A stretch of DNA of 30,222 bases from positions 1 through 30,222 of the IMG/VR virus record IMGVR_UViG_3300023178_000186; one strand, 5' to 3'. The stretch's first letter is position 1. Each line of letters opens with the position of its first letter. Below, piece after piece: positions 5,398 through 13,424 of the stretch. The DNA comes from a virus. The notes below the pieces were generated by a model that saw nothing but the letters and a program-made list of their open reading frames with translations, made no database searches and was not told the origin of the DNA. Both the position numbers and the translations under genes were made by a program.

Positions 5398-5887
5398 AGA
5401 TCCTGAGAAAGCAGCATGGTTCCAGTGTGATAAACATATAGTAAAGATGCCATTAGAAACAGCGCAGTTACTTAGCACTGCCCATGTTGAGCTTGACTTA
5501 AATCAAGTTGCGTATCGCGCAACACACAAGAACCATCCTAGTGCTGTGTGGGCTAGAAGTAATCGAAGTAATTATAAATGGTTGGTTGAACACTTTAGAG
5601 CTTTATGTTTTGAATATCAAGATAGATATGGCAAAGTGCATAAGTCCTTTAGCGACCACATAGATGCACTTAAAATATATCCTGAAAACCTTCCCGATGG
5701 AGACTTCTATCCACCGCCACAGTGTATGCCAGATGAATGCAAAAGAGATGACACAGTTCTTGGCTATCGTGTATACTACAAAAAGAAAAGGGATGAGTGG
5801 GCCGCAAGAGGAATGCCTATGAAGTGGTATGGTCAGGAGGCTGGCAATGAGCTTAGGATGTGGCAAATACACAGGAGTAGGGCGTGA
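5375..5887 (+). CDS. Conserved phage protein with CDKHxVKM motif, 170 aa
   Basis: Start at ATG 5375 (GAGG upstream); earlier in-frame ATGs lie inside the previous gene. I recognise the pattern from many T4- and T7-like marine phages: an N-terminal (M)NIFYLxxDPxxAA segment, CDKHIVKMPLETAQLLSTAH, then THKNHPSAVW and NYKWL, and a late QCMPD element with YRxYY. The invariant C/D/K/H/E residues suggest an enzyme or metal site, but no activity is established to my knowledge. It overlaps the previous gene by 23 bases. Confidence 0.75.
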   Translation: MNIFYLSKDPEKAAWFQCDKHIVKMPLETAQLLSTAHVELDLNQVAYRATHKNHPSAVWARSNRSNYKWLVEHFRALCFEYQDRYGKVHKSFSDHIDALKIYPENLPDGDFYPPPQCMPDECKRDDTVLGYRVYYKKKRDEWAARGMPMKWYGQEAGNELRMWQIHRSRA

Positions 5888-6027
5888 CCAAATCAAAGCA
5901 GTACTTCATCGTTAAAAGCGACAGAATTAAAAATAAAATAAGAAGGTTTATTAAAAACTTACCGGAGTATTGGTTTGCTCTGATGCTATTCATTATTTTC
6001 TCTATTGCATTATCTCATTGTCACTGA
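5884..6027 (+). CDS. Tiny single-span membrane protein, 47 aa, GTG start
   Basis: GTG at 5884 overlaps the preceding TGA (GTGA), with AGGAG at 5872-5876 at good spacing. The product has a strongly basic N-terminal half (SDRIKNKIRRFIKNL) and one hydrophobic segment (WFALMLFIIFSIALSH) near the C terminus. It is probably an inner-membrane peptide with its basic face in the cytoplasm. Function unknown. Confidence 0.55.
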   Translation: MTKSKQYFIVKSDRIKNKIRRFIKNLPEYWFALMLFIIFSIALSHCH

Positions 6028-6035
6028 GGTGAGCC

Positions 6036-6431
6036 ATGAAGGTCTTTGTATATTTTAATTTACATAAAAAACTTTGGTCTATTAAAGCCTTAGAAGGCCC
6101 AGATAAGGGGCGTGTTATAGATAGATGTAGGTATGTGAAATTAAAAGAGGTACAGCCAAGGGTATCTCAGAAAGGCAGAGAAAGAGTATTGAAAGAGAAG
6201 CGTAAAAATGTTCATGCTGGTTTAGTAGGTACTTGGGTTGTAAAGCCTATTGATTGGGGCTATTGGGATTCATTGTTGCCGTATCGACAGGTATCTTATA
6301 ACCCTTATAAACATGAATACTTTTATTTTTGTAATGAGAATGATGCCGAATACACGGGGTCAGACTATGCCGAGTTAGAAGTAACATCTGAAAAACCATA
6401 TGTTTGGATTAAAAACAGGAGCAAGAAATGA
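6036..6431 (+). CDS. Conserved T7-like phage protein, 131 aa
   Basis: ATG 6036 follows GAGGTGAGCC. The N-terminal part (VYFNLHKKLWSIKALEGPDKGRV) and the KRKNVHAGLVGTW segment around residue 55-68 match a family I recall from many T7-like and marine phages, of unknown function. Basic and tyrosine-rich overall; the C-terminal half (SYNPYKHEYFYFCNENDAEY) continues the conserved region. Its stop overlaps the DUF3310 start (ATGA). Confidence 0.75.
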   Translation: MKVFVYFNLHKKLWSIKALEGPDKGRVIDRCRYVKLKEVQPRVSQKGRERVLKEKRKNVHAGLVGTWVVKPIDWGYWDSLLPYRQVSYNPYKHEYFYFCNENDAEYTGSDYAELEVTSEKPYVWIKNRSKK

Positions 6432-6727
6432 GCATCAATGATACTACTCCCGATGAATGGGATAAAATTAAAAGGCCGCAGACAGCCACGGGGCAAACGT
6501 ACTACCCCCAGCAATATAATACTGTAAGCAAACCAGAACATTATAACAAGGGCGGCATTGAAGCAATCGACTATATCAAGCAGCAGTTGGGAGACGGGTT
6601 TGGCGACTACTGTGCTGGCAATGTTATGAAATATGTCCATCGTTATAAATATAAAAATGGTATAGAAGATCTTCGTAAGGCCCGTGTTTATCTTGATTGG
6701 CTCATAAAGGAAATTGTAAATGAATGA
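6428..6727 (+). CDS. DUF3310 protein, 99 aa
   Basis: From about residue 33 the protein shows the DUF3310 signature: SKPEHYNKGGIEAIDYIKQQ, an FGDYCAGNVMKYVHR core, and KNGIEDLRKARVYLDWL at the end. The first 30 residues are a variable leader. DUF3310 proteins are widespread in phages and are often annotated loosely as nucleotide kinases, without proof. The start overlaps the previous stop, and the end overlaps the next gene by eight bases. Confidence 0.9.
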   Translation: MSINDTTPDEWDKIKRPQTATGQTYYPQQYNTVSKPEHYNKGGIEAIDYIKQQLGDGFGDYCAGNVMKYVHRYKYKNGIEDLRKARVYLDWLIKEIVNE

Positions 6728-7052
6728 AGAAGTTATATTGTCTGATGAAGGCAAAGAATATTCTATTGATGAAATCAAACACAGCAATAGAATCATTAAG
6801 AGTGCAACGCCTAAAGGAACTTTAGATTGGCATTTAAAATGGATCGCTAGTATCTGGTTGCTTGTAGCTATATCTCTTAGAAGTACTGGAGTTCCAGAGC
6901 TACAGGTGTATGATATGCTGTTAAGCTTTGCGGGTACGGCGCTTTGGGCTGTTGTAGGTTTCATGTGGAAAGATAGAGCGTTAATAATGATCAATAGTAT
7001 TGCGGCTGTGATGTTATTGAGTGGACTAATCGGAAAGATATTTGGAGTTTAA
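6720..7052 (+). CDS. Three-span membrane protein, 110 aa
   Basis: After a soluble charged N-terminal part of about 35 residues come three hydrophobic segments: about 39-53 (LKWIASIWLLVAISL), 65-82 (YDMLLSFAGTALWAVVGF) and 88-105 (LIMINSIAAVMLLSGLIG). It is probably an inner-membrane protein. It sits among early genes, away from the lysis genes, so a holin role is less likely. No family recognised; ATG lies within the overlap with DUF3310. Confidence 0.7.
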   Translation: MNEEVILSDEGKEYSIDEIKHSNRIIKSATPKGTLDWHLKWIASIWLLVAISLRSTGVPELQVYDMLLSFAGTALWAVVGFMWKDRALIMINSIAAVMLLSGLIGKIFGV

Positions 7053-7053
7053 C

Positions 7054-7365
7054 ATGACCTTTGATCAGTATCAAGCTCTTGCTGCGGCAACAGCACAATA
7101 TAAAGATGACTTCTACCCTATTGCATCTTTGATGGTAGAGTCTGCTGAGTTGTCAGATTTATTTATCAAGCCTCGTCTGCGCGGCGACAACAAAGCAATA
7201 GATAAGCATGACATAGTATCTGAAGCTGGGGATGTATTGTGGAATCTTGCAATGCTTTTGCGTGACAACGGTATTGACTTTTCTGAAGTTGCAGAGTACA
7301 ATCTCTCCAAACTCCGCAGCCGCTCAGAGCGTGGAGTGATTCAAGGATCTGGAGGTGATCGTTGA
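7054..7365 (+). CDS. MazG-like nucleotide pyrophosphohydrolase, 103 aa
   Basis: The E28-S-A-E31 and E56-A-G-D59 pairs form the ExxE...ExxD metal-binding motif of all-alpha NTP pyrophosphohydrolases, within VSEAGDVLWNLAMLLRDNG. The length fits a single MazG-like domain. By family knowledge these cleave (d)NTPs to NMP and pyrophosphate using Mg; in marine phages they are thought to adjust nucleotide or ppGpp levels. Start at ATG 7054 behind GGAGTTTAAC, the same cassette as at 2594; the TTG at 7042 lies in the ribosome-binding site. It ends in GSGGDR. Confidence 0.85.
   Translation: MTFDQYQALAAATAQYKDDFYPIASLMVESAELSDLFIKPRLRGDNKAIDKHDIVSEAGDVLWNLAMLLRDNGIDFSEVAEYNLSKLRSRSERGVIQGSGGDR
7351..7364 (+). 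promoter_or_regulatory. Strong Shine-Dalgarno for a TTG start
   Basis: GGAGGTGATC (7351-7360) is an almost full-length complement of the 16S anti-Shine-Dalgarno. It lies within the end of the MazG-like gene, six bases before TTG 7362, and decides the start of the next gene despite the poor initiation codon. Confidence 0.75.
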
Positions 7366-7595
7366 AAATCATTGAAGGTAATTTCGGAGAGAACGCGCCA
7401 AAGGGTAAAGGAAAAATAAATAAAGCAGTTAAAAAACTTGAGGCTAATGGCCTGAGTATAGACGACTCTGAGTTTGTTTTGATTGTAGACTTTGGTGGAG
7501 AGTTAAAGGTTGCTTCTGATTTAGATATAGAAAAACTTACATTTGTATTAGAAGTAATAAAGTATAGCGTTCTAACAGGGAGCTATGAAATCTAA
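7362..7595 (+). CDS. Hypothetical protein, 77 aa, TTG start
   Basis: TTG 7362 overlaps the preceding TGA and is served by an unusually strong Shine-Dalgarno (GGAGGTGATC). The N-terminal part is basic (GKGKINKAVKKLEANGL), the remainder mixed strand/helix (SEFVLIVDFGGELKVASDL). No family recognised. It ends in TAATG with the next start. Confidence 0.65.
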   Translation: MKIIEGNFGENAPKGKGKINKAVKKLEANGLSIDDSEFVLIVDFGGELKVASDLDIEKLTFVLEVIKYSVLTGSYEI

Positions 7596-7819
7596 TGGAT
7601 AATAGATTTGTAAAGATTGAAGATCAACTTTGTCAAGCCTTTACATTATCTCTTGGTACTTGTTTACCAGAGCCTAAAGCTTTTGATAATCTGATCAATT
7701 TTATAGATCAGAAAAATCAAAAAGAGGAAATGCATTTAAATGCAGAGTACATTTATAGTGGTATAGTAGATTATATTAATCACCTTTCTAAAGGAGAAGT
7801 AAGTTATGGCAGTCGTTGA
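7595..7819 (+). CDS. Hypothetical protein, 74 aa
   Basis: ATG overlaps the preceding stop by one base (TAATG). The product is mainly helical, with no recognised motif. Its last 14 bases overlap the SSB gene, and the Shine-Dalgarno of that gene lies in its coding region, linking its translation to the replication genes. Confidence 0.6.
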   Translation: MDNRFVKIEDQLCQAFTLSLGTCLPEPKAFDNLINFIDQKNQKEEMHLNAEYIYSGIVDYINHLSKGEVSYGSR

Positions 7820-8234
7820 AGGACGCGCATATTGGGCATCTGTTACTACACCAAATACAAAATATACTCCAGTTTATTCTGTCAATTTGGTTGTTGATGA
7901 GGACGTTGCAGAGCAGTTTCGGTCACGCGGTTTTCCTGTAAAGGATATGGACGAAGGGCCAGCACTAATCATCAAGCGTAAAGTTAATGGCCCTAATGGT
8001 ATGATCAGGCAAGCCCCTAAGCTTCTTGATAAAAACAAGAACCGCATGGATTCTAATGTCGGAAACGGCTCTCTTGTTAAAGTACAATATAAAGAGTGGG
8101 AAACCACTTGGAATGGTACTCAATACAAGGGTCTTGACTTCCAAGCCATGCAAGTCTTAGATCTTGTTGAGTATGCTCTTGCAGATGGAGAAGAGTTTGA
8201 ATCTTATGATGATGACGAGGAGGATGAACTGTGA
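7806..8234 (+). CDS. Probable single-stranded DNA-binding protein, 142 aa
   Basis: N-terminal part has a beta-rich OB-like profile (GRAYWASVTTPNTKYTPVYS, VNLVVDEDVAEQFRSRG), with basic and aromatic residues in the middle (IIKRKVNGPNGMIRQAPKLL). The C terminus is strongly acidic (SYDDDEEDEL), the typical tail by which phage and bacterial SSBs contact replication partners. It lies just before the primase-helicase and polymerase, where T7-type phages place gp2.5-like proteins. ATG has AAGGAG upstream. Assignment rests on tail, size and context rather than a definite OB-fold match. Confidence 0.7.
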   Translation: MAVVEGRAYWASVTTPNTKYTPVYSVNLVVDEDVAEQFRSRGFPVKDMDEGPALIIKRKVNGPNGMIRQAPKLLDKNKNRMDSNVGNGSLVKVQYKEWETTWNGTQYKGLDFQAMQVLDLVEYALADGEEFESYDDDEEDEL

Positions 8235-8455
8235 GTAACATCTATAGCTTTGAAGATAAGCAATATGATGTATCAAAACTCAGTACTGAAGCACAAAACT
8301 GCTATGCCTATCTTGCGCTTGCGCAGCAAAAAGTAAATGAGTCTAATACTGATCTTACTATTTTGCAGGCGGCAACAGTTGCGCTTCATACAAAAATGCA
8401 GGAGCTTCTAGTTGATGATGCTCTTATCTCTGAGGACGAAATGAAAGAGGGTTAA
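8231..8455 (+). CDS. DUF6447-like small protein, 74 aa, GTG start
   Basis: GTG 8231 overlaps the SSB stop (GTGA), with GAGGA upstream. The layout, a short strand part (YSFEDKQYDVSKLS) followed by a helix (AQNCYAYLALAQQKVNES) and an L-Q-A-A-T repeat-like segment, recalls the small DUF6447 family of phage and bacterial proteins; I am not certain of the number. Acidic end (DEMKEG). Its position between SSB and primase suggests a replication accessory role, by inference only. Confidence 0.65.
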   Translation: MSNIYSFEDKQYDVSKLSTEAQNCYAYLALAQQKVNESNTDLTILQAATVALHTKMQELLVDDALISEDEMKEG

Positions 8456-8456
8456 A

Positions 8457-10118
8457 ATGGGCAACTTTGTGGCGTACCACAAGCCCTGTCCTAGTTGTGG
8501 AGGCAGTGATCCTGTCTCCATTAACGAGGATGGGTCTGCTAAATGCTTTAGTTGTGATACTTTTTTTAAGAACTATGAAGCAGCGATGGACGGAAACGTG
8601 ACAGACTTCACAAGCTACAAAAGAAACTATGACAATCAACCCACAACAGAAAAGGAAACCTTCTACCACGAACTAAGCGACAGAAAAATATCTCTTGATA
8701 CAGCAAAGCGTTATGGTGTGCGCTCAGTAAAAGAGGGATCAAATACAATTATCGAACACCACTATCCTTACTATATCAATAACGAAGAAGTTTCTACAAA
8801 AATCCGCAGAGCAAATAAAACTTTTAACTGGGTTGGCTCACCAAAAGGAACAGGTTTGTTTGGTCAGCAGCTAGCTCAAGCAGGCGGTAAATTCTTAACA
8901 ATCACTGAAGGCGAATGCGATGCTATGGCAGCTTATGAGTTGCTTGGTAGCAAGTGGCCTGTTGTGTCTGTAAAGAATGGAGCATCTGGTGCAGTAAGAG
9001 ATATCCAAGAAAACCTAGAGTTTGTTGAATCATTTGACTTTGTTGTTCTTAATTTTGATAACGACAAGGCTGGTATAGATGCAACAAAAAAGGTTGCTCG
9101 GATTCTAAAGCCCGGTAAAGCAAAAATTCTAAAACTTCCAGACGAGTTTAAAGATCCAAATGAAATGCTCCGTCTTGGGCATCATAAAGCTTATGTCACT
9201 TCGTGGTGGGCAGCTAAGTTGTATACGCCTTCTGGTATTCTTAATGTCTCTGAAGAGCGAGAGAACTATAAGAAGCGTGAAAAGAAAGAAGCTATTCCCT
9301 ACCCTTGGCACGGGCTGAATGATAAGCTTGAGGGCTTGAGACAGAAAGAGCTTATTACTCTTACTGGCGGCACAGGTCTTGGTAAGTCTAGTGTGACGCG
9401 AGAACTTCAACATTGGTTGATTACTAATACTAATGACAAGGTTGGCATCATTGCCCTTGAAGAAGATTGGCGGCGAACAGTAGACGGTATACTTTCTATT
9501 GAAGCTAATGCCCGTCTACACATTGAGAGCATCAGGGCGCAGTTTACAGAAGAAGAAATAGATAATTTCTTTAATATTCTTTACGATGGCAACAACAAAA
9601 ACCGCGTCTTTGTTCATGCCCATCTTGGAATGAATGATGTTGATAGTATCTTTAGCAAGCTGCGCTTCATGGCTATTGGCTTAGAATGTAAGTGGATAAT
9701 TTTTGATCACTTGCATATGTTGTTGTCGATGACAACTGACGGTGATGAGCGCAGAAACATTGATGCTATCATGCACAACTTCAGAACTCTTGTTGAGGAA
9801 ACTGGGGTCGGCTTAATTCTTGTGTCACACTTGCGCAGGCTTGACGGCAACCGTGGACATGAGAATGGCATTGAAGTAAACTTGAGCCATATGCGAGGCT
9901 CTCAGAGCATTGCGCAACTCTCTGACTGCGTTATCTCTTTGGAGAGAAATCAACAGGCAGAAGATCCTATTGAGGCCAGTACAACAAGGGTTCGTGTGCT
10001 GAAGTCACGCTATACAGGTGACACAGGCGTAGCCACCTACTTGTTCTATGACAAAGACAGCGGTAGGCTCAGTGAAATTTCTATGGAATCTGAAGATCAG
10101 GAAGATCTTGAACTATGA
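8457..10118 (+). CDS. Primase-helicase (T7 gp4-like), 553 aa
   Basis: The protein contains a zinc ribbon (C11-x2-C14 and C30-x2-C33), a TOPRIM primase domain (E151 in ITEGECDA; D201-N-D203 in VVLNFDNDKAG) and a RecA-like helicase domain with Walker A GGTGLGKSS (304-312, K310) and Walker B WIIFDHLHML (D417). Later motifs are VSHLRR (456-461), HMRGSQSI (478-485) and KSRYTGDTG (516-524). In T7-like phages this enzyme makes RNA primers and unwinds the fork as a hexamer alongside the polymerase. The length is close to the family's 550-570 residues. The stop overlaps the polymerase start (ATGA). Confidence 0.95.
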   Translation: MGNFVAYHKPCPSCGGSDPVSINEDGSAKCFSCDTFFKNYEAAMDGNVTDFTSYKRNYDNQPTTEKETFYHELSDRKISLDTAKRYGVRSVKEGSNTIIEHHYPYYINNEEVSTKIRRANKTFNWVGSPKGTGLFGQQLAQAGGKFLTITEGECDAMAAYELLGSKWPVVSVKNGASGAVRDIQENLEFVESFDFVVLNFDNDKAGIDATKKVARILKPGKAKILKLPDEFKDPNEMLRLGHHKAYVTSWWAAKLYTPSGILNVSEERENYKKREKKEAIPYPWHGLNDKLEGLRQKELITLTGGTGLGKSSVTRELQHWLITNTNDKVGIIALEEDWRRTVDGILSIEANARLHIESIRAQFTEEEIDNFFNILYDGNNKNRVFVHAHLGMNDVDSIFSKLRFMAIGLECKWIIFDHLHMLLSMTTDGDERRNIDAIMHNFRTLVEETGVGLILVSHLRRLDGNRGHENGIEVNLSHMRGSQSIAQLSDCVISLERNQQAEDPIEASTTRVRVLKSRYTGDTGVATYLFYDKDSGRLSEISMESEDQEDLEL

Positions 10119-11869
10119 AAAATGTAGTGTTTGATATTGAAACAGATGGGATTGATGCTACCAAAATTTGGTGCATTGCCATTACAGATCCAGATACAGG
10201 CGAGGTTAAAACCTTTGGCCCGACACAACTAGTGGAGGGTCTTGCCTATCTGGAAAAAGCAGAGAAGCTCATCGGCCATAATATTATTGGCTATGATCTT
10301 CCTGTCATTAAGCGGCTCCATAACATTGATCTTTCAAAAGACAAAAAGGTTGTCGATACTCTTGTCCTGTCTCGGCTTTTTAATCCGACCAGAGAAGGAG
10401 GACACAGCCTAGAGTCTTGGGGTTACAGGATAGGCGTAAGCAAAATAGAGTTTGATGCCTTTGAAGAGTATACCCCAGAGATGCTTAACTACTGCCGTAA
10501 TGATGTTGTTCTTAACTCAAAGCTGTTCAACAACCTTAAATTTGAGGCCCGTGGCTTCAGCAGACAAAGCGTTGAAATTGAACACAACTCTCTAAAAATT
10601 ATTGCGGGGCAGCGGGATCATGGATTTCTCCTTGATGTGCAAAAGGCTTCTCTTTTAGTGGCAGAGCTAACCGAAAAGCTGAACGCTGTTGAAGCAGAAG
10701 TACAGAAAACATTTAGACCAAAACAAAATAAAACATATCTTCTTCCATTCTTTACTAAGACAGGTGCGCTTTCTAAGATGGCCTTGATAAAAGGCACAAC
10801 AAAGAAGAGCAGAATGTCTCAAGAAGAATATGAAGAGATGGCTATCAAACAAAAGGTTATTCGCATTGACGAGGTTCCATTTAATCTTGGCTCTCGCAAG
10901 CAGATCGGAGAATACCTTATTGATTTTGGTTGGACACCAGAACGGTTTACTCCAACAGGCCAGCCGATTGTAGATGAATCAACACTCAGCAAAATTACAG
11001 ACATACCTGAAGCAAAGCTTATTGCAGAATATCTTTTGTTGCAGAAGCGTATCGCCCAGATTGACTCTTGGCTAAAGGTTGTAGAAGACGATGATAGAGT
11101 AAGAGGATATGTAAATCCTAATGGAACTATCACCGGAAGAATGACACACAACAGCCCAAACATGGCGCAAATACCAAGCGTAGCTTCGCCCTATGGAAAA
11201 GATTGCAGAGCCTGCTGGACAGTACCAGAAGGCTACAAGCTAGTAGGTATTGATGCTAGCGGTCTGGAGCTACGAATGCTGGCACACTATATGAAGGACG
11301 AGGATTTCAAAAATGAAATACTGCATGGAGACATACACTCAGCTAACCAAAGACTTGCAGGGCTTGAATCGAGAAATCAAGCAAAAACATTTATCTATGC
11401 CCTCTTATACGGAGCAGGAGATGCAAAGCTTGGAAGTGTGGTTGGAGGAGACAAGGCTGATGGTTCAAAACTTAGAAAGCATTTCTTCGATAATCTCCCT
11501 GCATTTAAGCATCTTAAAGACGCAGTTGGACGAGCGGCTACAAAAGGTTTCATCAAAGGACTAGATGGGCGCAAGCTATTTGTTCGCTCTGAACACGCCG
11601 CACTGAATACTTTATTGCAGGGCGGTGGCGCTATCGTTATGAAGCAAGCCATGATAAACTTACAGCAGCTTATAGAGCTTAATACATTGGACGCACACTT
11701 TGTCTGTAATGTACACGACGAATGGCAGCTAGAAGTAAAAGAATCTCAAGCAGATGCTCTTGGTCAGCTTGGAGTTGAAGCAATCAAAAAGGCAGGAGAA
11801 GAACTAAATCTTTTCTGTCCTCTTGATGGTGAATACAAAATAGGAGATAACTGGAGTGAAACTCACTGA
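10115..11869 (+). CDS. Family A DNA polymerase (T7 gp5-like), 584 aa
   Basis: N-terminal 3'-5' exonuclease: D7 and E9 in DIETDG, then N56...D61 in GHNIIGYD, and Y126..D130 in YCRND. Polymerase domain: motif A GIDASGLELRMLAHYM (D380), motif B R420-x3-K424-x3-Y428 (NQAKTFIYALLYG), motif C VHDEW (H534, D535). The position matching E. coli Pol I F762 is Tyr428, as in T7. The region between exonuclease and polymerase (about 200-260) has no zinc or DnaJ insert, unlike HMO-2011-type phages. Length is shorter than T7 gp5 (704). It replicates the phage genome with the primase-helicase. Confidence 0.95.
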   Translation: MKNVVFDIETDGIDATKIWCIAITDPDTGEVKTFGPTQLVEGLAYLEKAEKLIGHNIIGYDLPVIKRLHNIDLSKDKKVVDTLVLSRLFNPTREGGHSLESWGYRIGVSKIEFDAFEEYTPEMLNYCRNDVVLNSKLFNNLKFEARGFSRQSVEIEHNSLKIIAGQRDHGFLLDVQKASLLVAELTEKLNAVEAEVQKTFRPKQNKTYLLPFFTKTGALSKMALIKGTTKKSRMSQEEYEEMAIKQKVIRIDEVPFNLGSRKQIGEYLIDFGWTPERFTPTGQPIVDESTLSKITDIPEAKLIAEYLLLQKRIAQIDSWLKVVEDDDRVRGYVNPNGTITGRMTHNSPNMAQIPSVASPYGKDCRACWTVPEGYKLVGIDASGLELRMLAHYMKDEDFKNEILHGDIHSANQRLAGLESRNQAKTFIYALLYGAGDAKLGSVVGGDKADGSKLRKHFFDNLPAFKHLKDAVGRAATKGFIKGLDGRKLFVRSEHAALNTLLQGGGAIVMKQAMINLQQLIELNTLDAHFVCNVHDEWQLEVKESQADALGQLGVEAIKKAGEELNLFCPLDGEYKIGDNWSETH

Positions 11870-12155
11870 GATGAAGCCCGATCATGATCCAAGCAGAACA
11901 GGCGACATAGCTGAATACTATGCTGTGACATGGCTATGGGATAACGGCTATCAGGTGTTTAAGAACTGTGGGTGTAGTGGCCCTGTAGATCTTATTGCTC
12001 TTGATCCAAATGGAAAGATAAAGCTGTTTGATGTAAAGTCTTATAAAGATTCTAGGCTACGAGCTAGATCTAAAACTCAAAAACAATTAGGTGTAGAATA
12101 TATTCATTATAATCCCGTAACCCGAAAGTGTAAATTTGTGAGACATAGAAAATGA
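11856..12155 (+). CDS. PD-(D/E)XK nuclease, Hjc-like, 99 aa, GTG start
   Basis: The segment GDIAEYYAVTWLWDNGYQVF (E20) followed by CGCSGPVDLIAL (D45) and IKLFDVKSYK (D59-x-K61) forms the PD-(D/E)XK core with an upstream acidic helix, as in small Holliday-junction-resolvase-like or restriction-type nucleases. It is complete for the minimal fold. GTG 11856 has AGGAG at 11842-11846; ATG 11871 is a shorter alternative that keeps the core. It overlaps the polymerase end by 14 bases. By inference it processes branched or damaged replication DNA. Confidence 0.75.
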   Translation: MKLTEMKPDHDPSRTGDIAEYYAVTWLWDNGYQVFKNCGCSGPVDLIALDPNGKIKLFDVKSYKDSRLRARSKTQKQLGVEYIHYNPVTRKCKFVRHRK

Positions 12156-13009
12156 AACTTGAAAATCTAGTGGAAGATATTTATAGCGGTCTGTCAGATC
12201 TGTCGGCTGGTAAACCATTTATTATTGATGAAGATGATCTTGATCTGACGCTTGCTCGTATTAAAGAATCTATTTTAGGTTGGTCAAATCCCTCTGAGCG
12301 TAACGCAAACTTTACACTTAGAATGTCCAACATTGGTCGCCCATTGCGACAGCTTTGGTACGAGAAAAATCTACCAGCAGAAGCCTCTGCGCCCTCTCCT
12401 GCAACCCAGATTAAGTTCCTTTATGGTCATTTACTAGAGGAAATTGTTCTTATGTTGGTACGGGCAGCAGGCCACACTGTTACCGACGAACAGAAAGAAG
12501 TAGATGTAAAGGGTATCAAGGGCCACATTGATTGTAAGATTGATGGCGAGGTTGTTGATGTAAAAACTGCTTCTAAGTTTTCTTACAATAAGTTTCGTGA
12601 AGGACGCCTGAGAGAAGATGATCCCTTTGGATATATGTCCCAACTTGCTGGATACGAAGAGGCTGAGAAGTCTTCTGAAGGGGGCTTCCTTGTCATTAAT
12701 AAAGAAGGCGGGGATATCTGTCTCTACAGGCCAGAAGAGCTAGATAAGCCAAACATCAACGAAAGAATAAAAGAAATCCGCAAGGCACTTGATCTGGCTA
12801 CCCCGCCATCCCGCTGCTATGAATCAGTGCCAGAAGGAAAGAAGGGGAACATGAAATTAAATCGCAACTGTAATTTCTGTGCCTATAAGTTTGATTGCCA
12901 CAAAGACGCAAACAACGGTAAAGGGCTTAGAGGATTTAAGTATGCCAATGGTATTACCTACTTTACTCATGTTGAAGCGGCCCCCAGAGTTGAGGAGGTT
13001 GTTTCTTGA
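12152..13009 (+). CDS. PD-(D/E)XK exonuclease with Cas4/RecB-like features, 285 aa
   Basis: Motifs in order: YGHLLEEIV (H93, E96), GHIDCKIDG (D127), VVDVKTAS (D136-x-K138) and the YMSQLAGY helix with Q164, the RecB/Cas4 nuclease signature. The C-terminal part has C222 and then C240-x2-C243-x5-C249 (NCNFCAYKFDC), the four-cysteine set that holds an iron-sulfur cluster in Cas4/AddB-type nucleases. By family knowledge it degrades or processes DNA ends; in this place it is the likely functional equivalent of T7 gp6 exonuclease. ATG overlaps the previous stop (ATGA). Confidence 0.85.
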   Translation: MKLENLVEDIYSGLSDLSAGKPFIIDEDDLDLTLARIKESILGWSNPSERNANFTLRMSNIGRPLRQLWYEKNLPAEASAPSPATQIKFLYGHLLEEIVLMLVRAAGHTVTDEQKEVDVKGIKGHIDCKIDGEVVDVKTASKFSYNKFREGRLREDDPFGYMSQLAGYEEAEKSSEGGFLVINKEGGDICLYRPEELDKPNINERIKEIRKALDLATPPSRCYESVPEGKKGNMKLNRNCNFCAYKFDCHKDANNGKGLRGFKYANGITYFTHVEAAPRVEEVVS

Positions 13010-13275
13010 ACGCCAAGACAGTTAAAAAGATCTTTCGCCAAACAGAAAAAATTAGTGTTGAATGGTTAAAGAGTTTGCTTTCTGAAGAGGAAGCAGCCAA
13101 GGTTACACCAGAGAACTATAAAAATTATATGAAAATGACAACCCACTATTTTAGGGACAGGCAAATTTTTATGTCTGCTTTTACTGAGCGGTGGACACGA
13201 CAACGATTAAAGAAGCTTTATAAAAAGAATCCACAACGACCTATTGACACTTACTCTTTTAGTGATCTAAAATGA
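13006..13275 (+). CDS. Hypothetical basic protein, 89 aa, TTG start
   Basis: TTG 13006 overlaps the exonuclease stop (TTGA); GAGGAGG (12990-12996) is a strong ribosome-binding site. The basic, helical protein (KTVKKIFRQTEKISVEWLKS, LSEEEAAKVTPENYK, TRQRLKKLYKK) seems conserved among related phages as far as I recall, without known function. Its location among nucleases suggests a DNA-related role, by inference only. Confidence 0.7.
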   Translation: MNAKTVKKIFRQTEKISVEWLKSLLSEEEAAKVTPENYKNYMKMTTHYFRDRQIFMSAFTERWTRQRLKKLYKKNPQRPIDTYSFSDLK

Positions 13276-13424
13276 ATAAAGAGTGGAACATTGAGTTCCT
13301 TTTGTGTGCTTCAGCCGCCCAAGTAATAGCTGGGCAGCAGGTTCCAGAGGAACTTTTATATGAATTATATATAAAGCTCGCTGCCCATTTTGATAGATTA
13401 GAAAACTCAGAGACTTTACATTGA
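13272..13424 (+). CDS. Hypothetical small protein, 50 aa
   Basis: Starts at an ATG overlapping the previous stop (ATGA) and ends overlapping the TTG start of endonuclease I. The mostly helical product (WNIEFLLCASAAQVIAG, VPEELLYELYIKLAAHFDRL) has no recognised motif. Perfect tiling between two coupled genes and in-frame overlap at both ends support translation. Confidence 0.6.
   Translation: MNKEWNIEFLLCASAAQVIAGQQVPEELLYELYIKLAAHFDRLENSETLH

Noticed and set aside
6365-6994. 209-aa open frame on the minus strand
   Set aside because: Antisense to DUF3310 and to the 3-TM protein gene, which fit families or clear membrane topology; no good start signal.
10115-11869. HMO-2011-type polymerase with DnaJ insert
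   Set aside because: The linker between exonuclease and polymerase domains has no CxxCxGxG repeats.
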